A stretch of 34,933 nucleotides of DNA from the NCBI GenBank assembly GCA_016212665.1, contig JACREZ010000041.1, positions 1-34,933 of the forward strand, read 5' to 3'. Origin of the DNA: Ignavibacteriota bacterium. Its GTDB lineage: Bacteria; Bacteroidota; Ignavibacteria; UBA10030; SZUA-254. The notes beneath the pieces are model-generated. The model saw only the letters and a program-made list of their open reading frames with translations. It was not told the origin of the DNA and made no database searches. The translations under genes were made by a program, and so were the position numbers. Below, piece by piece: positions 1 through 8,865 of this stretch (position 1 is its first letter; each line of letters begins with the position of its first letter).

Positions 1-3000
1 ACATGGACGGAGACGGTGTAAAAGACGAGGGAGATAATGGTGTGAGCGGTTGGAAGATTTATATTGGCGGAGACCGGGTTGATTCGACGACAACAGATGC
101 GAACGGAAATTATTCGTTCGTGAATCTTGCGCAAGGGAATTACACCATCACGGAAGAAATGCAGAGTGGCTGGTTATTGACAGCGCCTGTCGGTGGAACG
201 TACAGCGAGACAATTGCAACAAGTGGCACAAACCTGAGTGGAAAGAACTTCGGGAACTTCGAGAAGGTGAGCATCAGCGGGATGAAGTTCAATGATATGG
301 ATGGCGACGGAACAAAAGATGCTGGAGACCTCGGACTTTCCGGCTGGAAGATTTATCTGACCGGTTCAGCAACAGATTCGGTGACGACCGATGCGAACGG
401 AAATTATTCATTTGCCAACTTAGGACCCGGCACGTATTCGTTGAGTGAGGGGGTGCAAGCGGGTTGGGTGCAGACAACAGCAAATCCATCGGCAATCACA
501 ACATCAAGCGGTACGGATGTTAGCGGACAGAATTTTGGAAACTTTGAGAAAGTCTCTATCAGCGGGATGAAGTTCAATGACTTGGACGGAGACGGAACGA
601 AAGATGCGGAAGATACCGGACTTTCAGGTTGGAAGATTTTTCTGAATGGTTCAGCGACCGATTCAGCGACGACGGATGCGAATGGAAATTATTCGTTTGT
701 TGGAATGGGACCCGGCACGTACAGTTTGAGTGAAGAATCACAGAATGGCTGGGTGCAGACAACAAGTAATCCATCCGCGATAACGACATCAAGCGGCACG
801 GATGTGAACGGACAGAACTTCGGGAACTTTGAAAAGGTCAGCATCAGCGGGATGAAGTTCAATGACATGGATGGTGATGGAACAAAAGATGCGGAAGACC
901 CCGGACTTTCCGGTTGGAAGATTTATCTGACTGGTTCAGCGACTGATTCCGCGACGACAGATGTTGATGGAAATTATTCGTTCACCAACTTGGGACCCGG
1001 CACGTACTTGTTGAGTGAGGGGGTGCAAGCGGGTTGGGTGCAAACCACTGCAAATCCGTCATCAATTACCACCTCAAGTGGGACGGATGTGAGCGGACAG
1101 AACTTTGGTAACTTCCAACTTGCTTTCGTCAGCGGAATAAAATTCTCAGACGCGAACGGTAACGGCGTGAAAGATGCGTTGGAGAGCGGTTTGGAAGGTT
1201 GGATTATCTTCCTTGATGCGAATGATAATTCACTCTTTGAGAGTGGAGAACGTCATGATACGACTGACAGCAATGGTAATTATCAAATAGGAAATTTATT
1301 TACCGGAACGTACAAAGTCCGTGAAGCGAACCAAGCAGGATGGACACAGACGACTCCGAATCCGTCGGATGTGGTTGTCACAACAAGCGGGCAAACATTT
1401 ACGGGAATTGAGTTCGGGAATTTCCGTCAGGCAATTATCAGTGGTGTCAAATATGAAGACATGAACGGTGATGGAATTCGGCAAGCCGAAAGTGAACCGG
1501 TATTGAGCGGGTGGGAAATAACCGCCTCGAAAGATCTCGCAGTAAAGAAGGATACGACTGACGCGAACGGATTCTATGAATTTGCGTTTGCATCGGATGA
1601 GAGCGGCACGTGGAATATCGGAGAAACGGCTCAGGAAAATTACACGCAGACTGAACCGGCGAGCGGAACGTATTCAATTGAAATTACTTCCGGTGTTCAA
1701 TCAACAGGAAATAATTTCGGAAACTTCTTCCGTTCTAAAGTATCGGGTTATAAATTTGATGATACAAATGGCAACGGCATCTGGGACGATGGTGAAACGA
1801 CACTTTCCGGTTGGGAGATTGTTGCTTCAAAAGGATTGTCAACAAAGAACGATACGACGGATGAACTTGGTTACTATGAATTTTCATTCGATGCAGTTGA
1901 TGCAGGCATGTGGACTGTTTCTGAATCCAATCAGGCAGGTTGGGTACAGACACTTCCGGGTAATAACGGAAGTTATTCACTCAACATCGTTTCCCATGTT
2001 GATACACAAAACGTAAACTTTGGAAATTTCCAGGCAGCGAGCATTTCCGGTTATAAATATTATGACCGGAACGGCAACGGTGTTTGGGACCAACCGCAGG
2101 AAAGCGGTTTGGAAGGATGGGAAATCATCGCGACGAAGAATGAAGCAGTGAAGAAAGAGACGACCGATGCGAACGGTTATTATCAATTCGTCTTTACAAC
2201 TTCGGAGATTGGCGATTGGGTGATTTCTGAAACCGTTCAGTATGGTTGGTTTGAAACTCAGCCGCAATTTCCCGGAACGTACACTGTGACGGTTTTTTCC
2301 GGTACGAATTCAACCGGGAAGAATTTCGGCAACTTCAAACAGCCAAAAGTCAGCGGTGTGAAATTCAATGACCTGAATGGAAATGGCGCACGCGATGCCG
2401 GTGAGCCGGGATTGGTTGGCTGGTTGATTCTTGCTTCGCGTGATATCTATTCTGTCGAAGCGGTAACATCTGAATCGGGATATTATGAATTGCTCTTCGG
2501 TCCGGGTCAGTTGGGATTGTGGACAATCGGTGAAGTGATGGAAATCGGATGGGAACAAACCTATCCTCCGTCCGTTACCTATTCACAATATGTTGACATT
2601 GATACGAACGCACAGAACAAGGATTTCGGAAACTTCAAGAATCCTTCAATTTCCGGTTATAAGTTCAACGACTTCGATGCTGATGGAACTCAGGATGCAG
2701 AAGATGTCGGAATGATGAACTGGGTTGTTCGTGCAACGAAAGGACTTGATGTCCGTTACGATACAACCGATGAAAGCGGATATTATCAATTCACTTTCAC
2801 AATCTCCGATATCGGTCAATGGCTGATTGAGGAGCAATCGCAAACGGGTTGGACGCAGACTGCCCCGACGGGTGGGGTCTATACAATACAAATTCTGTCA
2901 GCGATTGATTCGATAAATGTTAATTTTGGAAACTTCCAAAATGTGAACATCAGCGGAGTGAAGTATAAGGATACAGCGGGTGATTCATCAGTCGTTAATG

Positions 3001-5378
3001 ATACTCCGTTAAGCGAATGGACAATTAAATTATTTAAGAATGCTCAACTTGTCGGAAGAACAAGCACGTCGGGAAGTGGTGATTTCTCCTTCTCAAATAT
3101 TTCTCCCGGAACGTACATTCTTCAGGAAAGTTTGAAGACGAACTGGGCGCAAACATATCCGCAGGTTGCGAATTCTGTTTCTCCCGCTTCTGATGTGAAT
3201 GCCGGACCCCGTGCGTATCAAATTATTGTTGGTAGTGCAGGTGTGCAATCCGGTGGCAGTTCGACGAATAATGATTTCGGGAACTTCGAGATGGGAACAA
3301 TCAGCGGAATCAAGTATAATGATTTGTTTGAAGACAGCGCGACCGTCGGTGATTCTGTACTGCAAGGTTGGAGAATTAAATTGTTCAAGAACGGACAATT
3401 ACAGTCGAGCCAAACAACCGCCTCGAATGGTTCTTATCTGTTCACAAACTTGCTTGCCGGAACATATATCGTACAGGAAAGTTTGAAAGCGGGATGGATT
3501 CAAACATATCCGCGTGTTACAAATTCTGTTGCGCCGGTTTCGGAAATGAATGCAGGACCGAGGGCGTACTCGGTCAGCATTGTCTCAGGTACTAATGCAA
3601 TAGGGAAAGACTTTGCAAACTTCAAACTTGGAACAATTAGTGGCGTCAAGTATGAAGATATGACTGGCGATTCGACATACAACGCGGGTGACAGAACGCT
3701 TTCCAATTGGCTTATCAAATTGGAAAAGAATAACACTGTCGTTGATAGTATGTTTACCGATGAGGCGGGCGAGTATTCGTTTGTCGGATTGGTTGCCGGA
3801 ACATATACCGTGAGAGAAGTACAGCAAGCAGGATGGACGTTCACGCAACCATCGAGCGGTTCTTATACATATCTTGTTACTTCGGGAATGGACCTCGTGA
3901 ATGTGAATTTCGGGAACTTCAAGTTCGGTTCAATCAGCGGACTAAAGTTCTACGATTACGACAGTTCAGGAGCGAAAGGAAGCGGCGAAATTGGTTTGCG
4001 GAACTTTACCATTCTCCTTGTGGATCAAAACGAAAATGTTGTTGATACTGCCAAGACGACAACATATGGCACGTACTTCTTCGATTCTGTGTTTGCCGGG
4101 AACTACAAAGTTCAGGAAGCGGCAAAGAATATGTTCACGAAGACGTATCCGGATAGTTATTATTCGGTCTCGATGACGAGCGGACTCGATACTTCCGGTT
4201 TGGATTTCGGTAATGCGTACGATGGCGATACGGTGAAAATGCGAACGTTCTTAGTGGATGATTACAACAGCAACAAAGGACGTTTCAAAGGGTTGCGTGA
4301 TACGATATTTTCGAAAATACTTGATAAAGGTCGTTTACTTGTAGGTGTTCCAATGCCTGATAGCGCCGATTTCTATGGATGGTTGCGTTCACCTCTATCG
4401 AGATACCATTCAGCATCCACTCGATTCTGGTCGTTTAATACATCTATTATCAGGAATTACCTTTTAGATAGAAATAAACCTGTCAACAGGAGAAGAAAAG
4501 ATTGGAAGAGATATGTTCCAGGACCGTTAACCTTCACCGGCGAAGGCTCGACAGTAACGTACTTCGGGAACTTCGGGAACGCACTCTCTGCAGAGATGAC
4601 GGCTGCGAAAACAAACATTGCGGCAAGCGATAGCGGCATTATTCCGGGTGGGTTTGGCGACCTGCTCTATAACAATGATTCTGCTGATGTGATGAACCGT
4701 GCAGATACTCTGTTCAAACATTGGTCTGTCAGAGAAATTCTCACGTTTGCCGATTCCGTGTTAACATTGAGCCGGCGTATTCACTTGAACGGAGATACGA
4801 CATTCCGTTGGCCCTCGTATTATTATGAACTCCTCTATCGAACCATCAGCAAGATTGATAGTGCTTTCTATAAAAAATCTTCGTTGTTGTTGAATGAATT
4901 GGATACCATTCACATACAAAATCCGAAGTACCCGACGAATCCGTCGAAATATCTTATCGTAATTAAGGGTGTGAAGGGTGTGAAGCGGTTGCGTGATGTG
5001 AAGTTCCTCTATCGTGACCCGAACAAACTACCGTTGCTCAGGCAAAAACGGGATTACATTATTTCACTTGGTGAAGTTCCGCTTGAATATTCTCTCTCGC
5101 AGAACTATCCAAATCCGTTCAACCCGGCAACGAATATTCAGTTTGCACTGCCTGAACCTTCGGTCGTAACGCTGAAGATTTACAATATTCTCGGACAGGA
5201 AATCACGACACTCTTCAATCACGAAGCGCTTGATATTGGAAACCATGTTGTCGAGTTTAGCGGCAACGACCTGCCTTCGGGTGTGTATTTCTATCGCCTG
5301 AAAGTAGAGAGTGTAAACGAACTTGGACAAACATCGGAAGTGTTCACGGATGTGAAGAAGATGTTGATGATTAAGTGA
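1..5378 (+). CDS. Giant SdrD_B-like repeat surface protein with T9SS sorting domain (5' truncated)
   Basis: The reading frame is open from the left edge, so the methionine at base 3 is internal and the N-terminus is missing. About 1,791 residues are visible. They begin with roughly 14 tandem domains of about 95 residues, the first cut by the edge. Each has an SG(M/Y/V)K(F/Y) opening, an acidic DxDGDGxKD loop that resembles a calcium site, a TTDxNGxYxF strand, and an NFGNF close. This is the SdrD_B/Cna_B-like stalk fold of surface proteins. From about residue 1415 to 1690 follows a non-repeated region I do not recognise. The last 90 residues are a type IX secretion C-terminal sorting domain: QNYPNPFNPAT, a LKIYNILGQE strand, and LPSGVYFYRLKV. 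The protein is therefore probably exported to the outer surface as an adhesin or matrix protein. The domain architecture is clear; the ligand is unknown. Confidence 0.9.
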   Translation, partial: MDGDGVKDEGDNGVSGWKIYIGGDRVDSTTTDANGNYSFVNLAQGNYTITEEMQSGWLLTAPVGGTYSETIATSGTNLSGKNFGNFEKVSISGMKFNDMDGDGTKDAGDLGLSGWKIYLTGSATDSVTTDANGNYSFANLGPGTYSLSEGVQAGWVQTTANPSAITTSSGTDVSGQNFGNFEKVSISGMKFNDLDGDGTKDAEDTGLSGWKIFLNGSATDSATTDANGNYSFVGMGPGTYSLSEESQNGWVQTTSNPSAITTSSGTDVNGQNFGNFEKVSISGMKFNDMDGDGTKDAEDPGLSGWKIYLTGSATDSATTDVDGNYSFTNLGPGTYLLSEGVQAGWVQTTANPSSITTSSGTDVSGQNFGNFQLAFVSGIKFSDANGNGVKDALESGLEGWIIFLDANDNSLFESGERHDTTDSNGNYQIGNLFTGTYKVREANQAGWTQTTPNPSDVVVTTSGQTFTGIEFGNFRQAIISGVKYEDMNGDGIRQAESEPVLSGWEITASKDLAVKKDTTDANGFYEFAFASDESGTWNIGETAQENYTQTEPASGTYSIEITSGVQSTGNNFGNFFRSKVSGYKFDDTNGNGIWDDGETTLSGWEIVASKGLSTKNDTTDELGYYEFSFDAVDAGMWTVSESNQAGWVQTLPGNNGSYSLNIVSHVDTQNVNFGNFQAASISGYKYYDRNGNGVWDQPQESGLEGWEIIATKNEAVKKETTDANGYYQFVFTTSEIGDWVISETVQYGWFETQPQFPGTYTVTVFSGTNSTGKNFGNFKQPKVSGVKFNDLNGNGARDAGEPGLVGWLILASRDIYSVEAVTSESGYYELLFGPGQLGLWTIGEVMEIGWEQTYPPSVTYSQYVDIDTNAQNKDFGNFKNPSISGYKFNDFDADGTQDAEDVGMMNWVVRATKGLDVRYDTTDESGYYQFTFTISDIGQWLIEEQSQTGWTQTAPTGGVYTIQILSAIDSINVNFGNFQNVNISGVKYKDTAGDSSVVNDTPLSEWTIKLFKNAQLVGRTSTSGSGDFSFSNISPGTYILQESLKTNWAQTYPQVANSVSPASDVNAGPRAYQIIVGSAGVQSGGSSTNNDFGNFEMGTISGIKYNDLFEDSATVGDSVLQGWRIKLFKNGQLQSSQTTASNGSYLFTNLLAGTYIVQESLKAGWIQTYPRVTNSVAPVSEMNAGPRAYSVSIVSGTNAIGKDFANFKLGTISGVKYEDMTGDSTYNAGDRTLSNWLIKLEKNNTVVDSMFTDEAGEYSFVGLVAGTYTVREVQQAGWTFTQPSSGSYTYLVTSGMDLVNVNFGNFKFGSISGLKFYDYDSSGAKGSGEIGLRNFTILLVDQNENVVDTAKTTTYGTYFFDSVFAGNYKVQEAAKNMFTKTYPDSYYSVSMTSGLDTSGLDFGNAYDGDTVKMRTFLVDDYNSNKGRFKGLRDTIFSKILDKGRLLVGVPMPDSADFYGWLRSPLSRYHSASTRFWSFNTSIIRNYLLDRNKPVNRRRKDWKRYVPGPLTFTGEGSTVTYFGNFGNALSAEMTAAKTNIAASDSGIIPGGFGDLLYNNDSADVMNRADTLFKHWSVREILTFADSVLTLSRRIHLNGDTTFRWPSYYYELLYRTISKIDSAFYKKSSLLLNELDTIHIQNPKYPTNPSKYLIVIKGVKGVKRLRDVKFLYRDPNKLPLLRQKRDYIISLGEVPLEYSLSQNYPNPFNPATNIQFALPEPSVVTLKIYNILGQEITTLFNHEALDIGNHVVEFSGNDLPSGVYFYRLKVESVNELGQTSEVFTDVKKMLMIK
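276..1130 (+). repeat. Near-identical 285-bp tandem DNA repeats within the adhesin gene
   Basis: The sequence AGCGGGATGAAGTTCAATGA starts at 276, 561 and 846, giving an exact 285-bp (95-codon) period. The three units are very similar at DNA level, including at third codon positions. Repeats further downstream in the gene share the protein pattern but have diverged in DNA. This suggests recent duplication or gene conversion of the first units, and length variation by recombination is possible. Confidence 0.85.
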
Positions 5379-5388
5379 CGCAGTCACT
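5374..5388 (+). other. Small hairpin across the adhesin stop codon
   Basis: AGTGAC-GCA-GTCACT forms a 6-bp stem with a 3-nt loop and contains the TGA stop at 5376-5378. A second weak GC-rich hairpin (CCCC...GGGG) follows near 5400-5416. Neither has a T-tract, so they are more likely mRNA 3'-end structure than the terminator, which lies further on. Confidence 0.4.
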
Positions 5389-5706
5389 AAATCAGAAATC
5401 CCCACAAAGGCGGGGTTGAACCTTAAGTGATTTGTGAAGGATAACCGGAATCAACTCGCTCCAATAAATTTGTTTGATGGAGTTGAATCTGGAGAGTTAC
5501 TTGTCAATTAATGAAAGAGCGAAGTGTTGTACTTCGCTCTTTTTTATTCACTATCTCACTCATGACACCCCTTGTTTTGTTTCTTCTCAACTCTGAAAGG
5601 ACAGACTATGGAATTGATGTATTATCTGTTAATTACATAGAAAATGTATATTTCATCTGGCATAATAGTTGACAAATTCAGAGCGGGAACAATCAAAAAA
5701 AATGTT
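5379..5706 (+). other. Intergenic region between adhesin and alanine dehydrogenase
   Basis: This 328-bp stretch holds the small hairpins after the adhesin stop, the strong terminator at 5514-5546, and then about 160 bases that should contain the promoter and leader of the alanine dehydrogenase gene. A TTGACA lies near 5669, but no convincing partner box was found. No further gene is evident. Confidence 0.5.
5514..5546 (+). terminator. Rho-independent terminator after the adhesin gene
   Basis: A perfect 12-bp stem (AAAGAGCGAAGT / ACTTCGCTCTTT) with a 5-nt loop GTTGT is followed by a run of T. It is the strongest terminator-like structure in the window. It separates the adhesin from the metabolic block. 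Confidence 0.9.
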
Positions 5707-6825
5707 ATGAATGTAGGAATCCTCAAAGAAAACCCATCGTTTGAACGCCGTGTTGCACTGACACCTGCGGGTGTACAATCGCTTGTTAGTAATGGTCACG
5801 CTGTGTATATCGAAAAGAATGCGGGCGATGCATCACACTTTGCCGACGAAAAATATGAAAAAGTCGGAGCGAAGATAGTTTATACGAGCGATGAAATTTT
5901 TGGTCGCTCGGATATCATTCTTAAAATTTCTCCGCCGAACGAAAACGATTGCGAGCGATTGGAAGAAGACCAAACGCTTCTCTCGTTCCTACACCTGCCG
6001 ATTGCAAAACAGCGAGTCATCGAGTTGCTTCTTGAAAAAAAAATATGCGCGGTCGGGTATGAACTGATTGAAGATGCGAACGGAGATTTACCCATTCTCC
6101 AGGTGATGAGTGAGATTGCGGGACAAATGTCAATTCAAATTGCCGCACGATTTTTGGAAAGTACGAATTACGGACGCGGGATTGTTCTCGGCGGCATTAC
6201 CGGAATACCCCCTGCGACGGTTGTCATTCTCGGCGCGGGAACTGTCGGTGCGGCGGCAACGCGTGTCGCGCTTGGTGTCGGTGCCGAAGTAATTGTGCTT
6301 GATAAAGAGTTGAGCAGATTACGAACTCTGGAAAATCGTTTCAATCATCGTGCTGTAACGGCACTGATGAATGAATATAATCTTCAGAAGGCGTTGCCGT
6401 TTGCCGATGTTGTTATTGGTGCGGTATTGATTAAAGGAGAGCGCGCACCGCATCTTGTTACTTCGGAAATGGTTCAGCAGATGAAGCCGGGTTCGATTAT
6501 TCTCGATATTTCCATTGACCAAGGAGGTTGCGTTGCAACAAGCAGACCGACTTCGTTGGAGAACCCGGTGTATGTCACTCATAATGTCATTCATTACTGT
6601 GTTCCGAATATTCCGGCAAACGTAGCACGAACAGCAACCAATGGTTTAACGAATGCGATGCTTCCGTATTTATTGGAGATTACGGGAAAGGGTTTGCATC
6701 AAGCCATTGCAGAAAATAAAGGATTAGCGCACGGCGTCTCCACGTTTCAGGGAAAATGTACAAGTGAATCAATTGCAAAACGATTTGAGTTAACAGCAGT
6801 TGATGTTGAAGAATTAGTCAAATGA
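5707..6825 (+). CDS. ald: Alanine dehydrogenase
   Basis: Predicted NAD-dependent L-alanine dehydrogenase, which interconverts alanine with pyruvate and ammonia in the cytoplasm. The chosen start gives 372 residues, the usual family length, beginning MNVGILKE and followed by ERRVALTPAGV, the conserved substrate-site stretch. An LSFLHLP segment carries the expected catalytic histidine. VVILGAGTVGAAATRVALG is the NAD-binding Rossmann loop, and LDISIDQGGC carries the conserved aspartate. The frame is open upstream to an ATG at 5644, which would add 21 residues unlike family members, so 5707 is preferred. The closely related transhydrogenase alpha subunit is the main alternative, but length and the HNV(I)HYCVPNIP segment favour alanine dehydrogenase. 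It may work with the malic enzyme downstream around pyruvate. Confidence 0.9.
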   Translation: MNVGILKENPSFERRVALTPAGVQSLVSNGHAVYIEKNAGDASHFADEKYEKVGAKIVYTSDEIFGRSDIILKISPPNENDCERLEEDQTLLSFLHLPIAKQRVIELLLEKKICAVGYELIEDANGDLPILQVMSEIAGQMSIQIAARFLESTNYGRGIVLGGITGIPPATVVILGAGTVGAAATRVALGVGAEVIVLDKELSRLRTLENRFNHRAVTALMNEYNLQKALPFADVVIGAVLIKGERAPHLVTSEMVQQMKPGSIILDISIDQGGCVATSRPTSLENPVYVTHNVIHYCVPNIPANVARTATNGLTNAMLPYLLEITGKGLHQAIAENKGLAHGVSTFQGKCTSESIAKRFELTAVDVEELVK

Positions 6826-6858
6826 AAAATCAGAATATCAAATTTCAAAATCCTAAAC

Positions 6859-6976
6859 AAATCCTAAATACGAATTTTCAAATGTTGCTTATGAAATTTT
6901 GTTTAGCAATTCGGGATTCGAATTCCCGCCTGCTGCGGGCAGGTGTTTAGAATTTCGAAATTAGAATTTAGGATTT
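6859..6976. repeat. AT-rich inverted-repeat element with GC-rich central hairpins
   Basis: The 19-base arm at 6859-6877 is the reverse complement of 6958-6976 at 17 of 19 positions. Between them lie a palindrome CGGGATTCGAATTCCCG (near 6912-6928) and a hairpin built on CCTGC...GCAGG (near 6929-6943). It fills most of the 188-bp gap between alanine dehydrogenase and the CoA-transferase. It looks like a non-coding MITE-like or REP-like intergenic repeat. It could also end the first transcript, but there is no good T-tract. Confidence 0.6.
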
Positions 6977-7013
6977 ATTAATAGGGATACATTGCTGAGT
7001 TAAAAAATATATT

Positions 7014-8381
7014 ATGAATTGGTTAGGACGTTATAAATCGAAATTGAGAACTGCTGATGAAGCAGTAAGAGTAATACAGTCGGGGCAACGAGTGTATGTG
7101 CATCCGGGCTGCGCAATGCCCGAAGTGTTGGTTGAGGCGATGTGTGGAAGACACAACGAACTCGAAGATGTTGAAGTCATTCACCTGCTCACGGTCGGAA
7201 AGACCGGTTATTCAAATCCCGAAATGGAAGGACATTTCCGGCACAATGCGTTGTTCATCGGGAAGAATATGCGCGAAGCGGTGAACGATGGTCGGGCGGA
7301 TTTCACACCGATTTTTCTTTCGGAAATTCCCGGATTGTTTTATCGAGGTATCCTCCCGATTGATGTTGCGCTTATTCATGTTTCGCCGCCGGATGAACAT
7401 GGCTTTTGCAGTTTCGGCGTTGGAGTAGAGTGTACGAAGCCCGCGACGGAAGTGGCGAAAGTCATTATCGCTCAGGTCAATCCGCAAATGCCGCGAACGT
7501 TGGGTGATTGTTTCATTCATATTGATAAGTTCACGTACGCGGTTGAAGCGGATGTTCCGTTGAAAGAATTGCCTCAGGTTGATAAAGATACATCACCGGA
7601 AGAAGCCACGGTGTATGAAAAAATCGGAAAGAATATTGCCGATTTGATTGAAGACGGTTCGACGTTGCAGTTGGGAATCGGCGCAATTCCCGATGCGGTG
7701 CTGAGATTCCTTCACGGCAAACGGGACCTCGGAATGCACACGGAAATGTTTGCCGACGGCGTCATCAAATTAGTGGAAGAAGGAATTTTGACGAACGAAA
7801 AGAAGACACTCCATCCCGGAAAAATTATTGCTTCGTTTGTTCTCGCATCGAAACCGTTATTCAATTTTATTAACAATAATCCTATTATCGAGTTCCATCC
7901 ATCGCACTACACGAATGACCCGTTCATCATCTCACGAAATGATAAAATGGTTGCCATCAACTCAGCGATTGAAGTTGACTTGACCGGGCAAGTTTGTGCT
8001 GATTCTATCGGCAGATATTTTTACAGCGGTTTCGGTGGTCAGGTTGATTTTATCCGGGGCGCATCGCGTAGCAAAGAGGGGAAACCGATTATCGCTTTGC
8101 CTGCGACCGCAAAGAAAGGAAATCTCTCTCGCATCGTTCCCGTACTTGCAGAAGGCGCAGGAGTGACAACCTCGAAAGGCGATGTCCACTTTGTCGTGAC
8201 GGAATACGGCGTTGCCGATTTGTACGGCAAAACTATCCGGCAAAGAATGAGAGCATTGATTGACATCGCTCATCCGGATTTCCGCGAAGAACTCGAACGT
8301 TATGGAATCGAAAATAAGTTTATGCCGATGAACGGCAATGGAAGAGTATATTCTCGCTCACTCGCTGAAGCGAATCCCTGA
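7014..8381 (+). CDS. Acetyl-CoA hydrolase / 4-hydroxybutyrate CoA-transferase family protein
   Basis: A 455-residue class I CoA-transferase of the acetyl-CoA hydrolase family, the group that includes 4-hydroxybutyrate:acetyl-CoA transferase, succinate:acetate and butyrate CoA-transferases. Sequence marks are an N-terminal SGQRVYVHPGCAMP segment, a glycine-rich LQLGIGAIPDAVL loop, and HTEMFADG, whose glutamate at about residue 244 is the expected CoA-thioester nucleophile. A C-terminal VVTEYGVADLYGKT motif is typical of the family. Length is normal. It probably moves CoA between acetyl-CoA and a small carboxylic acid in the cytoplasm. The exact acceptor cannot be read from sequence. The next two genes follow closely and the block centres on acetyl-CoA and pyruvate, so a fermentation or acetate-recycling role is likely. 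Confidence 0.85.
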   Translation: MNWLGRYKSKLRTADEAVRVIQSGQRVYVHPGCAMPEVLVEAMCGRHNELEDVEVIHLLTVGKTGYSNPEMEGHFRHNALFIGKNMREAVNDGRADFTPIFLSEIPGLFYRGILPIDVALIHVSPPDEHGFCSFGVGVECTKPATEVAKVIIAQVNPQMPRTLGDCFIHIDKFTYAVEADVPLKELPQVDKDTSPEEATVYEKIGKNIADLIEDGSTLQLGIGAIPDAVLRFLHGKRDLGMHTEMFADGVIKLVEEGILTNEKKTLHPGKIIASFVLASKPLFNFINNNPIIEFHPSHYTNDPFIISRNDKMVAINSAIEVDLTGQVCADSIGRYFYSGFGGQVDFIRGASRSKEGKPIIALPATAKKGNLSRIVPVLAEGAGVTTSKGDVHFVVTEYGVADLYGKTIRQRMRALIDIAHPDFREELERYGIENKFMPMNGNGRVYSRSLAEANP

Positions 8382-8407
8382 CTCAGAAACAATTCATTGG
8401 AATCATC

Positions 8408-8821
8408 ATGGAAACAACAGAATCCTGCAAGCAATGTGAAAAAATTGAACTGAAGATTGAGACAAACAAAGCAATCTCCAAGCCGCTTGATTTGCCAAAC
8501 ACGTACAATACAAAATCGAAGAAGTATGTTTGGAAGCATACGGATTTGATGGCGTATGCTCTTATCCCGCGCACGATGAACAACCATTCGGCGGAAGTGG
8601 ACCTGTATTTGTGTATTGATGAGGATGTGCTTGATGATATTGATGTGTATGGTTTCGCAACGAAATTTCTCAATGACCAAATTCTTCCGAAGTGGAAAAA
8701 TGTGAAAAATGTTCAGTTGGTGGAACCATTGCTTTCATCCGCAGAGGAGCTTCTGTGTTGGAAATATCGTCATGAGTCGTTGAGCGAGGAAACCGGAATG
8801 ATGTCTCCGATGCAAGAATAA
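8408..8821 (+). CDS. Hypothetical protein (137 aa)
   Basis: I do not recognise this family. It starts 26 bp after the CoA-transferase and ends 44 bp before the malic enzyme, so it is probably co-transcribed with both. The N-terminus has a CKQCEK pair of cysteines. The middle has KYVWKHTDLMAYALIPRTMN and an acidic stretch CIDEDVLDDIDVYGFATKF, followed by WKNVKNVQLVEPLLSSAEELLCWKYRHE. There is no signal peptide and no membrane segment, so it is probably cytoplasmic. The codon pattern and the tight fit between neighbours argue that it is real. Confidence 0.7.
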   Translation: METTESCKQCEKIELKIETNKAISKPLDLPNTYNTKSKKYVWKHTDLMAYALIPRTMNNHSAEVDLYLCIDEDVLDDIDVYGFATKFLNDQILPKWKNVKNVQLVEPLLSSAEELLCWKYRHESLSEETGMMSPMQE

Positions 8822-8865
8822 TTTATTTGCCTTATACTGAAGAATAAAAATTTAGGAATACAACA

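Noticed and set aside
276-1130. CRISPR-like periodic repeat
   Set aside because: The 285-bp period is a multiple of three, lies in one open frame and encodes beta domains; there are no short repeats with unique spacers.
5644-5706. Longer start for alanine dehydrogenase
   Set aside because: The added 21 residues are unlike the family, whose N-terminus begins at the strand read from 5707.
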